In this document: positions 1 through 10,193 of the stretch, one piece after another
Layout: each line of letters begins with the position of its first letter
Position numbering within the stretch: position 1 is the first letter of the stretch
From: Gerris lacustris
Lineage: Eukaryota; Arthropoda; Insecta; Hemiptera; Gerridae
NCBI GenBank assembly: GCA_951217055.1
Contig: OX578279.1
Coordinates: forward strand, 30,778,173 to 30,842,172
Direction of reading: 5' to 3'
Length of the DNA stretch: 64,000 nucleotides
Translations under genes and position numbers: made by a program
Notes under the pieces: generated by a model
What the model was told of the DNA's origin: nothing
Database searches by the model: none
The model's input: the letters and a program-made list of their open reading frames with translations, nothing else

Positions 1-2512
1 CGATTCGTTGCAAATCGTATTGATTAGGAGTGATCAGCACTTGGCGGTACATCTTTGTGATGTCAGCTATGAGAACGAACTGGTGTTGTCTAAACCTAAC
101 AGTAATAGAAAAAATATCGTCTTGCACAACGGGACCAGCCATCAAACAATCGTTGAGTGCAAGCCCGTTGGTTCCTTTCGTTGAAGCATTGAAAACAACT
201 CTAAGTTTGGTAGAAGAGCTATCTTCTTTGTGAACTGCATGGTGTGGAATGTGATAAACTATATTATTAGGTACGTAATCATCTGGAACTGGTATCATAT
301 GGCCGAGTGACACATATTCATTCATAAAATCGTGATAACGTGTTTTGATTAAAGGGTTCGAGTCAAGTCTTTTCGAAACTTGATATAAGCGTTTAAATGC
401 AATTTTCTGGGTAGATCCTATGCGACTGAGATCTTCTTTGATAGGTAACGTGACAACAAAGCGACCTTCATTGTTCCGATAAACAGTTTTATTAAAGTGA
501 TCCTCACATTCCCTCTCCTCACGGGTTAATGAAGAAGGAACGGTGCGCTCTTCAACCGTCCAAAAACGTTCGACTAGACGATTGATAGATATCGATGAAT
601 TTTCAGTGATAGAGAGATTGCAAATTGAAGAGGGCGATTTAATATTTTGATTGTTTAACTTTCCAGTAACGATCCAGCCGAACTTAGTGTTCTGAAGGAC
701 AATTGCACTATTATCAAGACGAATCTTACCAGTTTCGAGAACCTCAAAAAATATCTCAGCTCCTAAGAGCAGATCAATTTTACCAGGGCAGTGGAATTCT
801 TCGTCGGCGAGTTGAATACAATCGGGTATTATATTTGGTGGTAGTTGGATCGGTTTATGAGGATAATTTTGTGTGATTCGCCGAAGTACAAGAAAATCCA
901 ACCTAGCTGAAAAACTCCCGTGTCGTGCAGAAACTTGGGCGTGAATGGCAGACGTGGCTTTAGTACCATTCACGCCTATGCCTGATATGTCCGTGTTGAT
1001 TTTATTTCGTCTGAGTTGCAGCATGTCGGCTAGATGTTCCGTAATAAAATTACTCTGGGAGCAAGAGTCTAACAATGCTCTCGCTTGAATTAGCTTTCCA
1101 TTATTGCTACGGATATAAAGAACGACGGTAGAAAGTAAAATGACATTCGAGTTCCCTGTGAAGCTAGAGACATGACTAAGAGTCTGATTTGAGGATGAAG
1201 ATTGATCGTTGGTAGCTTCGGAATTTTTATTTTGATTGAGATTTACAAGCTGGTTTGATTCTCTGTGGAGAGCTGAGTTGTGTCTTTTCCCACATTTTTT
1301 GCATCCGGAAGAGCGGCATTGGTTCTGGTAATGACCTTTTCGAAGGCAATTAATGCAAACACCCAGAGCCTTTACTTTATCTAATCGAGCTTCAATACTT
1401 AAATTTTTAAACTCGGGACATACATATATACGATGATCTTCATCTTTTTTACAAACTTCGCACCGATTGTTGGGGCTATTATGTTGACGAGCGGAGAAGC
1501 AAACAGTTTCTCTATTTTCGCGGTTGATCTTTGGAGAGTCGTGTTTTCTATATCCGTGAGACGGGGCATGATTCTTGGAGGCTTTATCGGACGATAATGA
1601 CGTAGACGTACGAGTAGTTTCCACTGATTCAATCACTTGACATCGATGTTTTAGGAAATCGTGAAGTGACTGCCATGTGGGACACTCATCAGTTTTCAAT
1701 GAGTTTTCCCATTCACGCAACGTTACAAAATCTAATTTGGAAGTGACTAGATGTATTATTACAGTGTCCCAATATTCGACGGGCTGTTTTAATGATTCCA
1801 GAGCTCTTATATTAGTGGAGCAGCATTCAAGTAATGATCTAAGAGACGAGCTGTTCGGTTTGTCAATTTTAGGTAGATTAAAAAGAGATCGAACGTGTTG
1901 GCTAACAATCAATCTGTTATTGTCGTATCTTTTCCGCAAAAGATCCCACGCCGTTTCGTAGGATTCCGATGACACCTCTAAGTTAACAATCACATTAGCG
2001 GCATCTCCCTTAAGACATGATTTTAAGTAGTAAAATTTTTCTATTTTACTAATGGCGGCGTTAACGTGAATTAAAGACTGAAACATATCACGAAAGGATA
2101 GCCATTGTGTATAGTCTCCGTGGAACGAGCCAAGGTTTATTGTAGGTAATTTAACCGTGGAAGGATTATTTATAGGGTTTAGTGGTCTAAGAGGTTCATT
2201 TGAAATTGAATGCGTAATATTTTCTAACCAAGTTTCTATTCTTGAAACGAGATCGAAATATGTCTCTTCGAAAGCTTGCCGAGCGTCTTGGTCTTCGTTA
2301 GACAGATCGAGTATTTGGTCATATTTTTTCCAGCACTCTTGTAATGCGGATAATCGTGGTTTTAGAGACGCAATCGTGTTAGTTGTCAAATCGAAGTTAT
2401 CAACGTAATCCTTAATACGAGAAACTCTGGCTTCTATTTGTTGCCGAGGTGAAAAGTCAGACACCATCTCCGATTTCTTACTTGCCTCCTTTTTATTACG
2501 AGAATTGACCAT
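1..2512 (-). CDS. Gag-Pol polyprotein of BEL/Pao element (partial, C-terminus outside window)
   Basis: I translated this by hand on the minus strand from the ATG at 2512 and found no stop down to base 1 (837 codons). Residues ~120-300 fit the BEL/Pao Gag domain (DUF1759), with NLGSFHGDYTQW then FRDMF. Cysteine/histidine clusters at ~350-410 include CINCLRKGHYQNQC, a zinc knuckle. The aspartic protease region (DUF1758) has LLDSCSQSNFI with the catalytic Asp at residue ~482. The start of the reverse transcriptase shows KLRVVFNAS at ~769 and ADITKMYRQV at ~816, the first RT aspartate motif. The product would be a polyprotein that packages, cleaves and copies the element's RNA. Frame continuity was checked at residues 482 and 816. 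Oddity: the protease motif is D-S-C where D-S/T-G is usual. The ATG is the first in frame after the leader. Family assignment is firm; activity is unknown. Confidence 0.92.
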   Translation of the reverse strand, partial: MVNSRNKKEASKKSEMVSDFSPRQQIEARVSRIKDYVDNFDLTTNTIASLKPRLSALQECWKKYDQILDLSNEDQDARQAFEETYFDLVSRIETWLENITHSISNEPLRPLNPINNPSTVKLPTINLGSFHGDYTQWLSFRDMFQSLIHVNAAISKIEKFYYLKSCLKGDAANVIVNLEVSSESYETAWDLLRKRYDNNRLIVSQHVRSLFNLPKIDKPNSSSLRSLLECCSTNIRALESLKQPVEYWDTVIIHLVTSKLDFVTLREWENSLKTDECPTWQSLHDFLKHRCQVIESVETTRTSTSLSSDKASKNHAPSHGYRKHDSPKINRENRETVCFSARQHNSPNNRCEVCKKDEDHRIYVCPEFKNLSIEARLDKVKALGVCINCLRKGHYQNQCRSSGCKKCGKRHNSALHRESNQLVNLNQNKNSEATNDQSSSSNQTLSHVSSFTGNSNVILLSTVVLYIRSNNGKLIQARALLDSCSQSNFITEHLADMLQLRRNKINTDISGIGVNGTKATSAIHAQVSARHGSFSARLDFLVLRRITQNYPHKPIQLPPNIIPDCIQLADEEFHCPGKIDLLLGAEIFFEVLETGKIRLDNSAIVLQNTKFGWIVTGKLNNQNIKSPSSICNLSITENSSISINRLVERFWTVEERTVPSSLTREERECEDHFNKTVYRNNEGRFVVTLPIKEDLSRIGSTQKIAFKRLYQVSKRLDSNPLIKTRYHDFMNEYVSLGHMIPVPDDYVPNNIVYHIPHHAVHKEDSSSTKLRVVFNASTKGTNGLALNDCLMAGPVVQDDIFSITVRFRQHQFVLIADITKMYRQVLITPNQYDLQRI

Positions 2513-3221
2513 GGCGATAATCGGTACCCAACTAACGTGAAAATAATATTAACGGAAACTTAGGTAGGTAATTAATACATTAAAATACCTAAAAGAAAAA
2601 GTTCTAAGTTATTACTAATCGTAACTTTTAAATACGCAAAAATAATAATAGTTCTAAAATAAAACATAAAGAATAATCAAAATAAATGAGAAACATATAA
2701 ATTATAATCTCAGTAAATATCAGAATTAAAAAGATAAGGTTTCAAAAATAAATACGTTGGATCTTTCATAAATAAAACAAGTATAAAAAAAATAAATTAG
2801 AAATTAGATGTAGTTGGTAATCAAAAGTTAAGCATTAAAAGAAAAAATAACAAGAAATGATATGATATGAGAGGTGCCTAAAAGAACGGGAGAATAGGAG
2901 ATAAGGAATGGAGTATATAGGTTTTTAATGAATGAACGGGCTTATCTGAACGGGGGCGATTGAAGACAGGCCGCTTGCCGGGAAGAAGAGATTCCTGAGA
3001 AAGGGTACGTGGCGTGACGTCAGAAGCACGGTTCGAGTCGAGGTACGAAGTCGGGTAGAGGGGGCAGCAGCGAGCTCGGGTTGGCCTTGACGAGCTCTCC
3101 TAAGGAACCGCATCCACAGCTCTACACACTATTTTCTCTTCGAAAATGTCCGATTAATTCTCAATTTACACTATATTTTCAACACGATTTCACTGATTTT
3201 ATCAGGGCCATAGGACCAAAA
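2513..3221 (-). other. 5' leader of BEL/Pao element A with candidate primer-binding site
   Basis: Non-coding stretch between the LTR inner edge and the Gag start. Directly inside the LTR the minus strand reads TTTTGGTCCTATGGCCCTGA. The TGG-initiated part fits a primer-binding site matching a tRNA 3' end, but I cannot name the tRNA. The part nearest Gag (2520-2860) is very AT-rich; 2930-3115 is GC-richer. Short open frames on either strand here look like chance. Confidence 0.6.
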
Positions 3222-3506
3222 TGTTAAGACGAGTAAGTGGACTGTACTGTTCGTGGGGTCGAGTAATAAATAAAAACGAGATTGTGTAAATTGTAAATAT
3301 AGTCGTGTACTTATAAAAAACGTGGCATACAATACAAGAGACATAGCCCGACTGAGGCTTACTTAAGACTAGATACAGAGTACAGAAAAGGGGAGAAGAG
3401 AGTCCAAGGTGGGGGAACAAGGCGCGAAAGGAACCAACCTGTCCCAAGGCCAACAAACATGCCTTACAAAGGACGTTAAAAAACTCGAGATTAAACAATC
3501 ACAACA
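3222..3506 (-). repeat. 5' LTR of BEL/Pao element A
   Basis: The 285-bp segment begins TGTTGTGATT and ends CGTCTTAACA on the minus strand, giving the TG...CA ends of an LTR and short TGTT/AACA inverted termini. A plausible primer-binding site follows at once on the leader side. The partner LTR is outside the window, so the borders rest on end motifs and position only. Confidence 0.65.
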
Positions 3507-3579
3507 ATAATAATGTGTCAGGTCATAATATATATATGAAGGTTACTATGACCTAAAGCAGTGTTACTTTTAATCTATG
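3507..3579. other. short AT-rich spacer with small inverted repeat
   Basis: Between the LTR and the next hairpin, GGTCATA at ~3522 and TATGACC at ~3548 form an imperfect inverted repeat around a (TA)n core. No gene is visible. Confidence 0.35.
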
Positions 3580-3668
3580 AAGCCAGCCATACATTTTGTG
3601 GTATACCTGACAGGTATGACATAATTTCACAGTTATGATAGCACATACGCTTAATGTACGGCTGGCTT
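3580..3668. repeat. 89-bp inverted-repeat (hairpin) sequence
   Basis: The 16-bp arms AAGCCAGCCATACATT (3580-3595) and AATGTACGGCTGGCTT (3653-3668) are complementary with one mismatch. A second small palindrome, ATACCTGACAGGTAT, lies inside. It looks like a tiny MITE or the fused ends of a deleted TIR transposon. No clear target duplication was seen. Confidence 0.55.
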
Positions 3669-5297
3669 AACAGTGTTATCAGAATTAAAATACATAACTA
3701 AAATACTCTAAATCCAATATACTACAGTGTCTATCGAGTTACGAATGCCAATTAGCTAATGGAGCAACATGCCAATCTCCTAGTTCACAGATATCTTTAG
3801 TGAAAATATTCTGACTTCCCAAAAAAACAATTTGCAATGCTGAAAAAATGACCGTATTTACTTCATTTGATATACTGATCCTACATTTACCATTTCAGTG
3901 TATTTGATAATATAGGCCAAAAGAGGTCAGATTATCCTCATTTTTCAAAAAATGTCACTTAAGACTTCTGTAAACTATAGTATTGAAATAATAAATGCGA
4001 AGAATGATGCCTCAAGAATGATATAGATGTAGAGGTCTCTAACCCTTTCAACTTAAGCCATTCTAAACAAATTAAGTAAATATTACTGTTATCATTGTTT
4101 AACCCTTAAACGGGCAATGTATGATACGGCATACATAATTTTGGTATTTTTTTTTGTAACTTGTCTATACTTAAACACACTGCGAGTTGAAATGTCTTTA
4201 TTTAGGGAACTTTCAGCTTTAAAAAGGTATTTTTATTTTATAGCACTGGCTATTCTGAGATAACTTTTTTTAAATGTTTTCAAAACTTGTCACACGCGAA
4301 CCTGCCATTTTGCAAAGGAAACATTTCAAACCTCAATGAGCGTAAGTAAATAATTTATTTTCATATTCTAAGCTAATTTTTTAAGTTTTTTGCTAGGGGA
4401 TATTGTAGAGTATATATTTTTGATAATTGTGATGGTTAATTGTTATTGATTTTTTATATATTTTATTTACTACGACTATTATTCTTCATGTATGTTCTAA
4501 CATACATTGCCCGATTTCTGCTAAACTAAATATGCCCATAAAGTTTCCTTTTAAAGGGCAATGTATGATGTAACATACATAATTAAAACAATTTTATGTT
4601 AGAAAAAAATATTATTTGTTTATTTTTCCATGATTTTAGGATACGAAAAGATTTAAAACAAGATCATGTCCCTCTGTACGAATAATTAAAATTGTGACTG
4701 CAAAAAAAAATGTAAGTTTACTTTTAATGAATTAGCTACATATGGAGACATTTTAGCATCATTTATTAGCAAATTAATATATTATTTATTTAAACAAATG
4801 AAATTAGCTTGGAAATTTAATTAATTTTTGGTATTCTTATGGTCTGTTTAGGTTATTTTGCCTGAAGCCAAAGTTTCTTAACCTTCTGCCATTGTCAACA
4901 TTAGTCCAATTGTGAATATTACACAGACATATAAATTATTCTAATACCATATTTCCTTTTATATTATATACCCATTAATTGTGGTATTATATTTTTAGGG
5001 TCGAGGTATCTTTTCCAGGAGAACTAAAAGAATCCTGGCATGCCCGAAACCGAATATATAATCAGATATCGAATTCTCGGACAACGAAGAAAATTTGTTT
5101 ATCATGAATGAAGATTATTTAAATATTGAAAAAAATTATTTTAAGAAGTATTGTAGTTTATCAGGCACTTCTTTTAATTGTTACTACCCAAAGTATTTTT
5201 GGAATATAAATGACTTTGACTAATTAACTATTAAGGCAAGGGGATGTTTAGTACAATTTACTTTGGGACAAAGGAATATTACATTTCTGTTTTTATA
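3669..5297. other. AT-rich non-coding DNA with possible piggyBac-like remnants
   Basis: CGGGCAATGTATG occurs at 4111-4123, its inverse CATACATTGCCCG at 4501-4513, and GGGCAATGTATG again at 4556-4567. The first and third lie next to TTAA-containing sequence. Around 5061-5222 a short plus-strand frame without Met contains SDIEFSDNEEN, an acidic stretch reminiscent of transposase N-termini. Together they suggest a degraded piggyBac-type element, but no transposase core is visible. Confidence 0.3.
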
Positions 5298-5357
5298 AGG
5301 GGAGTAATAGTCTAAAGAAGAACATTTCGTACACCTTCTTTAGACTGGTACTCCTTT
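5298..5357. repeat. hairpin-forming inverted repeat
   Basis: AGTCTAAAGAAG at 5309-5320 pairs with CTTCTTTAGACT at 5335-5346, and the stem extends imperfectly through GGGGAGTA/TACTCCTT. A further AAGGGGAGTAA copy follows at ~5371-5381, so the arm is partly repeated. Function unknown; it may be the end of a small transposon. Confidence 0.5.
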
Positions 5358-5807
5358 ATGTTTTATTAAAAGGGGAGTAACAACCTACGGAAGTGCCGTT
5401 TAACAATGATAATTACTCCACATTTATATTTTTATACATAATTATTTTAGCTGTGTATACTATTTTTAAACCACATGTTTTTACATGCATACATTTGTAT
5501 AGCATTCAATTTTTTACCATATGTATTATTATTATTTATTTTTCTTTCTTTTATACCTTTTTTATATTTGTTTACTTATTCTGTATTAAAATATGTTTTA
5601 AGTTTTATCTTTATTTAAAATTATAATTTGAAGACTGTTTAATATTATGTGTAAGACTGTGAATTAGTCAAGTATATTATAGCATTATCCTTTTTTTAAT
5701 ATAACGTTGTTAAAGTATAAATTGGTATTTTATATTTTCCTTAAACATATTAACGATATAACAAAAGAAATAAACACATTTTTTTCTAGTTTTTGCAATT
5801 ATATAAC
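5358..5807. other. AT-rich stretch, no gene seen
   Basis: Strongly A/T-biased DNA. The phenylalanine/isoleucine/tyrosine-rich open frame at 5393-5626 is what such composition gives by chance. Nothing else can be supported. Confidence 0.4.
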
Positions 5808-6456
5808 TGTTGGAGCAAGGGCGATGCTGGTGCACCGCTTGCTTTCCCCAACTATAAAGAAGTAGAAGGGAAGAATCTTAATAAAACAACCTTTAATTTT
5901 CAACAGTAGATGCATATAATTCAGCTGCTGCCAAAAGCAGCCGGAAACAATAATGGTAGAGTATTTACAGTGTTTTGGTGATGGTGAGGGGTGATGATCC
6001 ACTGATATGAAGGTGGTGAAAAGAAGATCCCTGGAAGGTAGAATAAAGAGAGAAGAATTGAGTCCAGAATGAAGAATGAAGTTAAGAGTCTGGTCCAGGT
6101 CCGCAAAGTTAAGAGTCTGGTCCAGGTCCAAAGTGATGGATGCCAAGAGCTGCCTGCTCTTAGAATATGCTAACAGGCCTTCGAGTACTCTGGCTCCAGT
6201 GCCCTTGGAGGTTACACACAGACTGAACTGCTAGGCTAGGAGCCTTGTTTATACTAGCCTTGTTTCTAATGGGCTCTGAGGTCAAGGTACATAACTCAGA
6301 TCTAGTTGAAACTATTGAATCCAGTCACTCCAGACAACAACAAAACAATATACATCAAAATAAACAATTACTGTGCCTCTTTTATAAAAGATAAGAAATT
6401 ATAAATATTCATACATAAAAAATAAATAAAATTAAAATAAACCTTAATCCTTAACA
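5808..6456 (-). repeat. 3' LTR of BEL/Pao element B
   Basis: On the minus strand the LTR starts TGTTAAGGAT directly after a purine-rich tract and ends GCTCCAACA, giving TG...CA ends and short inverted termini. Near 6085-6131 it carries a short tandem duplication containing AGAGTCTGGTCCAGGTCC. The partner LTR is gone, so the borders are inferred from end motifs and the neighbouring polypurine tract. Confidence 0.65.
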
Positions 6457-6477
6457 TACCGCCCACCTAAAACCCTC

Positions 6478-7800
6478 TTAGGTTTTACTGTCAACATCAG
6501 GATCGTCATGGAACAGTGGGGCAATTTTCACTACTGGTCTTTTTAGAATTGTAGTAGGGGTCTTTAAAGTAACCACTCGCACGACGCCATCTTTACCTGG
6601 ATGGATTTTTAAGACTCGTGCTGTAACCCACTCTAATGGGCTTGATTTAGGTTCTTTCAAAATTACCAAGTCTCCCTCAGCAATATTTTTTGTTTAGGTT
6701 TTCCACTTCAGACGCTCTTGGAGAGTGTTCAAATACTCTATATTCCATCTCTTCCAAAAGTGTTGGATCTTCTGGGATACTAATTGCCAACGACTTAATC
6801 GGTTTTCAGGTAAATCTGAGTAGGATGGTTCTGGTGGAGCAATTAATGGAGAACCTATCAGGAAATGTCCAGGAGAGAGATATTCATAATCGTCTGGACT
6901 GGTAGATATAGAGCATATAGGTCTTGAATTGAGGATGGCCTCAATTCTTGCAAAAAGAGTCATATACTCTTCTAAGGTTAAATTATTGTCCCCAGCAACA
7001 TTCTTCATAAGCTTCTTGGCAGATTTGACGCCTGCTTCCCATAATCCACCATGATGAGGGCTGTGGGGAGCCATAAAGGTCCATTTTATTCCTTTAGATG
7101 TGGCTTGTGTAATTATCTGTTCCTTTGTCGTTGATTGTTCAATCCACTGAGAAAATTCCTTCAATTTGTTTGCTGCCCCAATGAAGTTTGTACCACAATC
7201 TGAGAACATTTCTTCTGGTAACCCTCTTCGTGCTACAAATCTGTCTAGAGTACCTAAAAAGGCTTCTGTTGTGAGGGCAGTGACAACTTCTAAGTGAAGT
7301 GCTTTTGTACTCATACATACAAATAAAGCTAAGTAAGCTTTTGTTATTGGTGCCTTCCTTCTCAAAGATTCACGTAGACCAAAAGGACCTGCATAGTCAA
7401 CACCAACATGCTGGAAAGGTCTTCCTATGCGAAAGCGGTATGCCGGTAAATCGGCCATAACTGGGGTGAGCACTTTAGATCTCTGCTTGTAACAGTAGGT
7501 GCATAACAGGGTACGTTTTTTCACTAGTCCTCTACCAGCTACTATCCAATATTTGCTTCTAATTAAAGCTAATAATAAGGATGGTCCAGGATGAAGGTAG
7601 GCTTTATGGTAGTGATCTACTATAAGCTGACTGAAGAGACAATTATTAGGCAAGATGATAGGATACTTAGAGTTATGAGGAAGTTTTGAATGTCTTAAAC
7701 GTCCGCCCACCCTGAGTACTCCTCGTTCGTCAAAAAATGGACTAAGACCTAGAATATTGGAAGGCCACTTTTCAATGGCCGTTAACTTGGAGTACAACAT
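6478..7800 (-). pseudogene. BEL/Pao integrase with C-terminal domain, one in-frame stop
   Basis: The frame 7800-6694 encodes ~368 residues. An HHCC zinc-binding region has a histidine pair near DHYHKAYLHPG and CTYC. The catalytic core shows GVDYAGPF (first Asp), SDCGTNFIGA (second Asp) and GGLWEAGVKSAK (Glu), i.e. an apparent DDE triad. A TAA at 6694-6696 interrupts the frame. The same frame continues to 6478 with a DUF5641-like tail (LHPGKDG-type HPGKDGVVRV, then KRPVVK). The stop therefore looks like a point nonsense mutation rather than a natural end. The N-terminal side is missing at the satellite junction. Such an integrase would insert element cDNA into host DNA; this copy is probably dead. 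Confidence 0.88.
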
Positions 7801-8990
7801 CGTCCGATTTGGCTCAAAGTGGTCTCATAATTTTTCACTATTTTTGCACATTTTTGAGACGCCAAGTATGAATTTTGCGACGCCTTTTAAATCGCGATTA
7901 ATCGCATGTCAAAGTTGTGCTCCAAGTTAACGCTGGAGTACACCATCGTCCGATTTGGATCAAAGTGGTCTCAAAATTTTGCACTATTTTTGCACATTTT
8001 TGAGACGCCAAGTATGAATTTTGCGACGCCTTTTAAATCGCGATTAATCGCAAGTCAAAGATGTGCTTCAAGTTATCGCTGGAGTACACCATAGTCCAAT
8101 TTGGCTCAAAGTGGTCTCATAATTTTGCACTATTTTTGCACATTTTTGAGACGCCAAGAATGAATTTTGCGACGCCTTTTAAATCGCGATTAATCGCAAG
8201 TCAAAGTTGTGCTTCAAGTTATCGCTGGAGTACACCATCGTCCGATTTGGCTCAAAGTGGTCTCATAATTTTGCACTATTTTTGCACATTTTTGAGACGC
8301 AAAGAATGAATTTTGCGACGCCTTCTAAATCGCGATTAATTGCATGTCAAAGTTGTGCTACAAGTTAACGCTGGAGTACACCATCGTCCGATTTGGATCA
8401 AAGTGGTCTCAAAATGTTGCACTATTTTTGCACATTTTTGAGACGCCAAGAATGAATTTTGCGACGCCTTCTAAATCGCGATTAATCGCATGTCAAAGTT
8501 GCGCTCCAAGTTAACGCTGGAGTACACCATCGTCCGATTTGGCTCAAAGTGGTCTCATAATTTTGCACTATTTTTGAGACGCCAAGTATGAATTTTGCGA
8601 CGCCTTTTAAATCGCGATTAATCGCATGTCAAAGTTGTGCTCCAAGTTAACGCTGGAGTACACCATCGTCCGATTTGGATCAAAGTGGTCTTAAAATTTT
8701 GCACTATTTTTGCACATTTTTGGGACGCCAAGAATGAATTTTGCGACGCCTTTTAAATCGCGATTAATCGCAAGTCAAAGATGTGCTTTAAGTTATCGCT
8801 GGAGTACACCATCGTCCAATTTGGCTCAAAGTGGTCTCATAATTTTGCACTATTTTTGCACATTTTTGTGATGCCACAAAGTATGAATTTTGCAACTTGT
8901 TTGATGCGTCGCAATTTACATTTTCACAGTCTACTTCAAGTTAATGCTGGAATCTCCATCAACCGATTTGGCCCAATGTAGTCTCAAAAA
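7786..8990. repeat. 146-bp tandem satellite, eight units
   Basis: The motif CGTCCGATTTGG or a close variant recurs at 7801, 7947, 8093, 8239, 8385, 8531, 8667 and 8813. The spacing is 146 bp, except one 136-bp unit that has lost ~10 bp around TGCACATTTT. Each unit also carries GACGCCAAG, GCGACGCCTT and AAATCGCGATTAATCGCA. The last unit degenerates and ends near 8990. The left edge falls inside the BEL/Pao integrase frame. The unit is near nucleosome-core length. Confidence 0.93.
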
Positions 8991-9950
8991 TTGCTCTAAT
9001 AATAATTATCTATAATCTTATTTCCATTTTCAAGCTAATAAAGCGGAGAATATAAAGTGATAGTAAGACAGAAATTGTCGTCATTTCTATGAAACTAGTG
9101 ATGCGACGACTCCTTTATAATTTATTTCGAAGACAAAACATACGAGCATGGTTAGAGGTGTTAGAGGTATACTTCCCTAACCCCCTTTGCCTTTCTTCTT
9201 ACTCCCTCTCTAACCTTTTATTGCTAATATCACGATTGTGATTCTTTTATTTTAAATTAGTTTACACTACACAGTGGAACCAGTCCTTCTTCAGGTCTAA
9301 AAAATAATGTTTTTGTATAAAAGTTACTGGTGAAATATTGGGTTTATAAAAAAATAATATTGAGTTCGCTATATTTTTTCTGTGTGCGCGTCAAAACGAT
9401 CTTTTATACTGGAATGTTTCACGTTTTTATCTCTTTTGGTTCAAAAGTTATTGGAACCGTACAGAGTGACAGACAGACACAGGAACGAAACTATAAGGGT
9501 TTCTTTTTTTTTGGTTTTACCAACGAAACCCTAAAAAAAAATACCAAAAAGAGTACAAATGTAATGACAAATTACGATTTTTTTTTGGAGTACCCAATAT
9601 TTTGCTAGTAATTGTGATGCAAACACACACATTTTTCAACTTAACTGCCTTATAACAGGCTACATTTTGGTTCTTTAAAAAAATGCTAAGAGGTGAAACC
9701 TTATATTTTGCTACAGAGAGAATTTTATAGCACAAATTTTTAAATGATAAATTAGGGGTTTTTTATGATAAATTATTTAGGTTTTTTTTTTTTTTTTATT
9801 TTCTTATGATAAATTTTTTTTCACCTATCAAGTGAAAAATATAACATTTACCCCAAACAAACTCCTACAGTATACATCTATTCCAAAATAGCGCCCGGTC
9901 ATAAAATGAAAATTACGGATGAAATATTGAGTTACAAAAAAATCACCTAG

Positions 9951-10155
9951 AGTAAAAAAAACAAAACAAGAAATACGAAACTGTAAATAAAATTAGTTAA
10001 TGGTGTTCTTCAAAATAAATCGTGATACATTTACTAGTTGTAACAATTTTTTAAGTAAAAAAAACAAAACAAGAAATACGAAACTGTAAATAAAATTAGT
10101 TAATGGTGTTCTTCAAAATAAATCGTGATACATTTACTAGTTGTAACAATTTTTG
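9951..10155. repeat. 103-bp tandem duplication
   Basis: The block starting AGTAAAAAAAACAAAACAAG at 9951 is repeated almost perfectly from 10054 and ends in GTTGTAACAATTTTT each time. It lies inside the TIR element and looks like a recent local duplication. Confidence 0.9.
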
Positions 10156-10171
10156 TTACAACAATGTTTGT

Positions 10172-10193
10172 GGGGGGGGGGGGGGGGGGGGGG
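10172..10193 (+). repeat. poly-G tract, 22 bp
   Basis: Uninterrupted run of G inside the TIR element. Similar G or C runs occur at 11777-11800 and repeatedly at 30.5-32.2 kb. Length is prone to sequencing error. Confidence 0.85.

Larger units (their letters stand above)
1..3506 (-). mobile_element. BEL/Pao LTR retrotransposon A, 5' part
   Basis: From right to left on the minus strand this holds a 285-bp LTR, a ~709-bp leader with a candidate primer-binding site, and a Gag-protease-RT open frame that runs off the window at base 1. The order and the protein motifs are those of BEL/Pao elements. RNase H, integrase and the 3' LTR would lie to the left of the window. The frame shows no stop over 837 codons, which suggests a young insertion. 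Whether the element is complete cannot be judged here. Confidence 0.9.
5808..7800 (-). mobile_element. BEL/Pao LTR retrotransposon B, truncated 3' part
   Basis: On the minus strand the order is integrase, C-terminal DUF5641-like domain, a purine-rich tract (GAGGGTTTTAGGTGGGCGG) and a 649-bp LTR. Gag, protease and RT are missing: the coding sequence stops abruptly where the 146-bp satellite begins (~7785-7800). Its LTR differs from that of element A at 3.2 kb, so it is a different family or subfamily. Confidence 0.88.
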
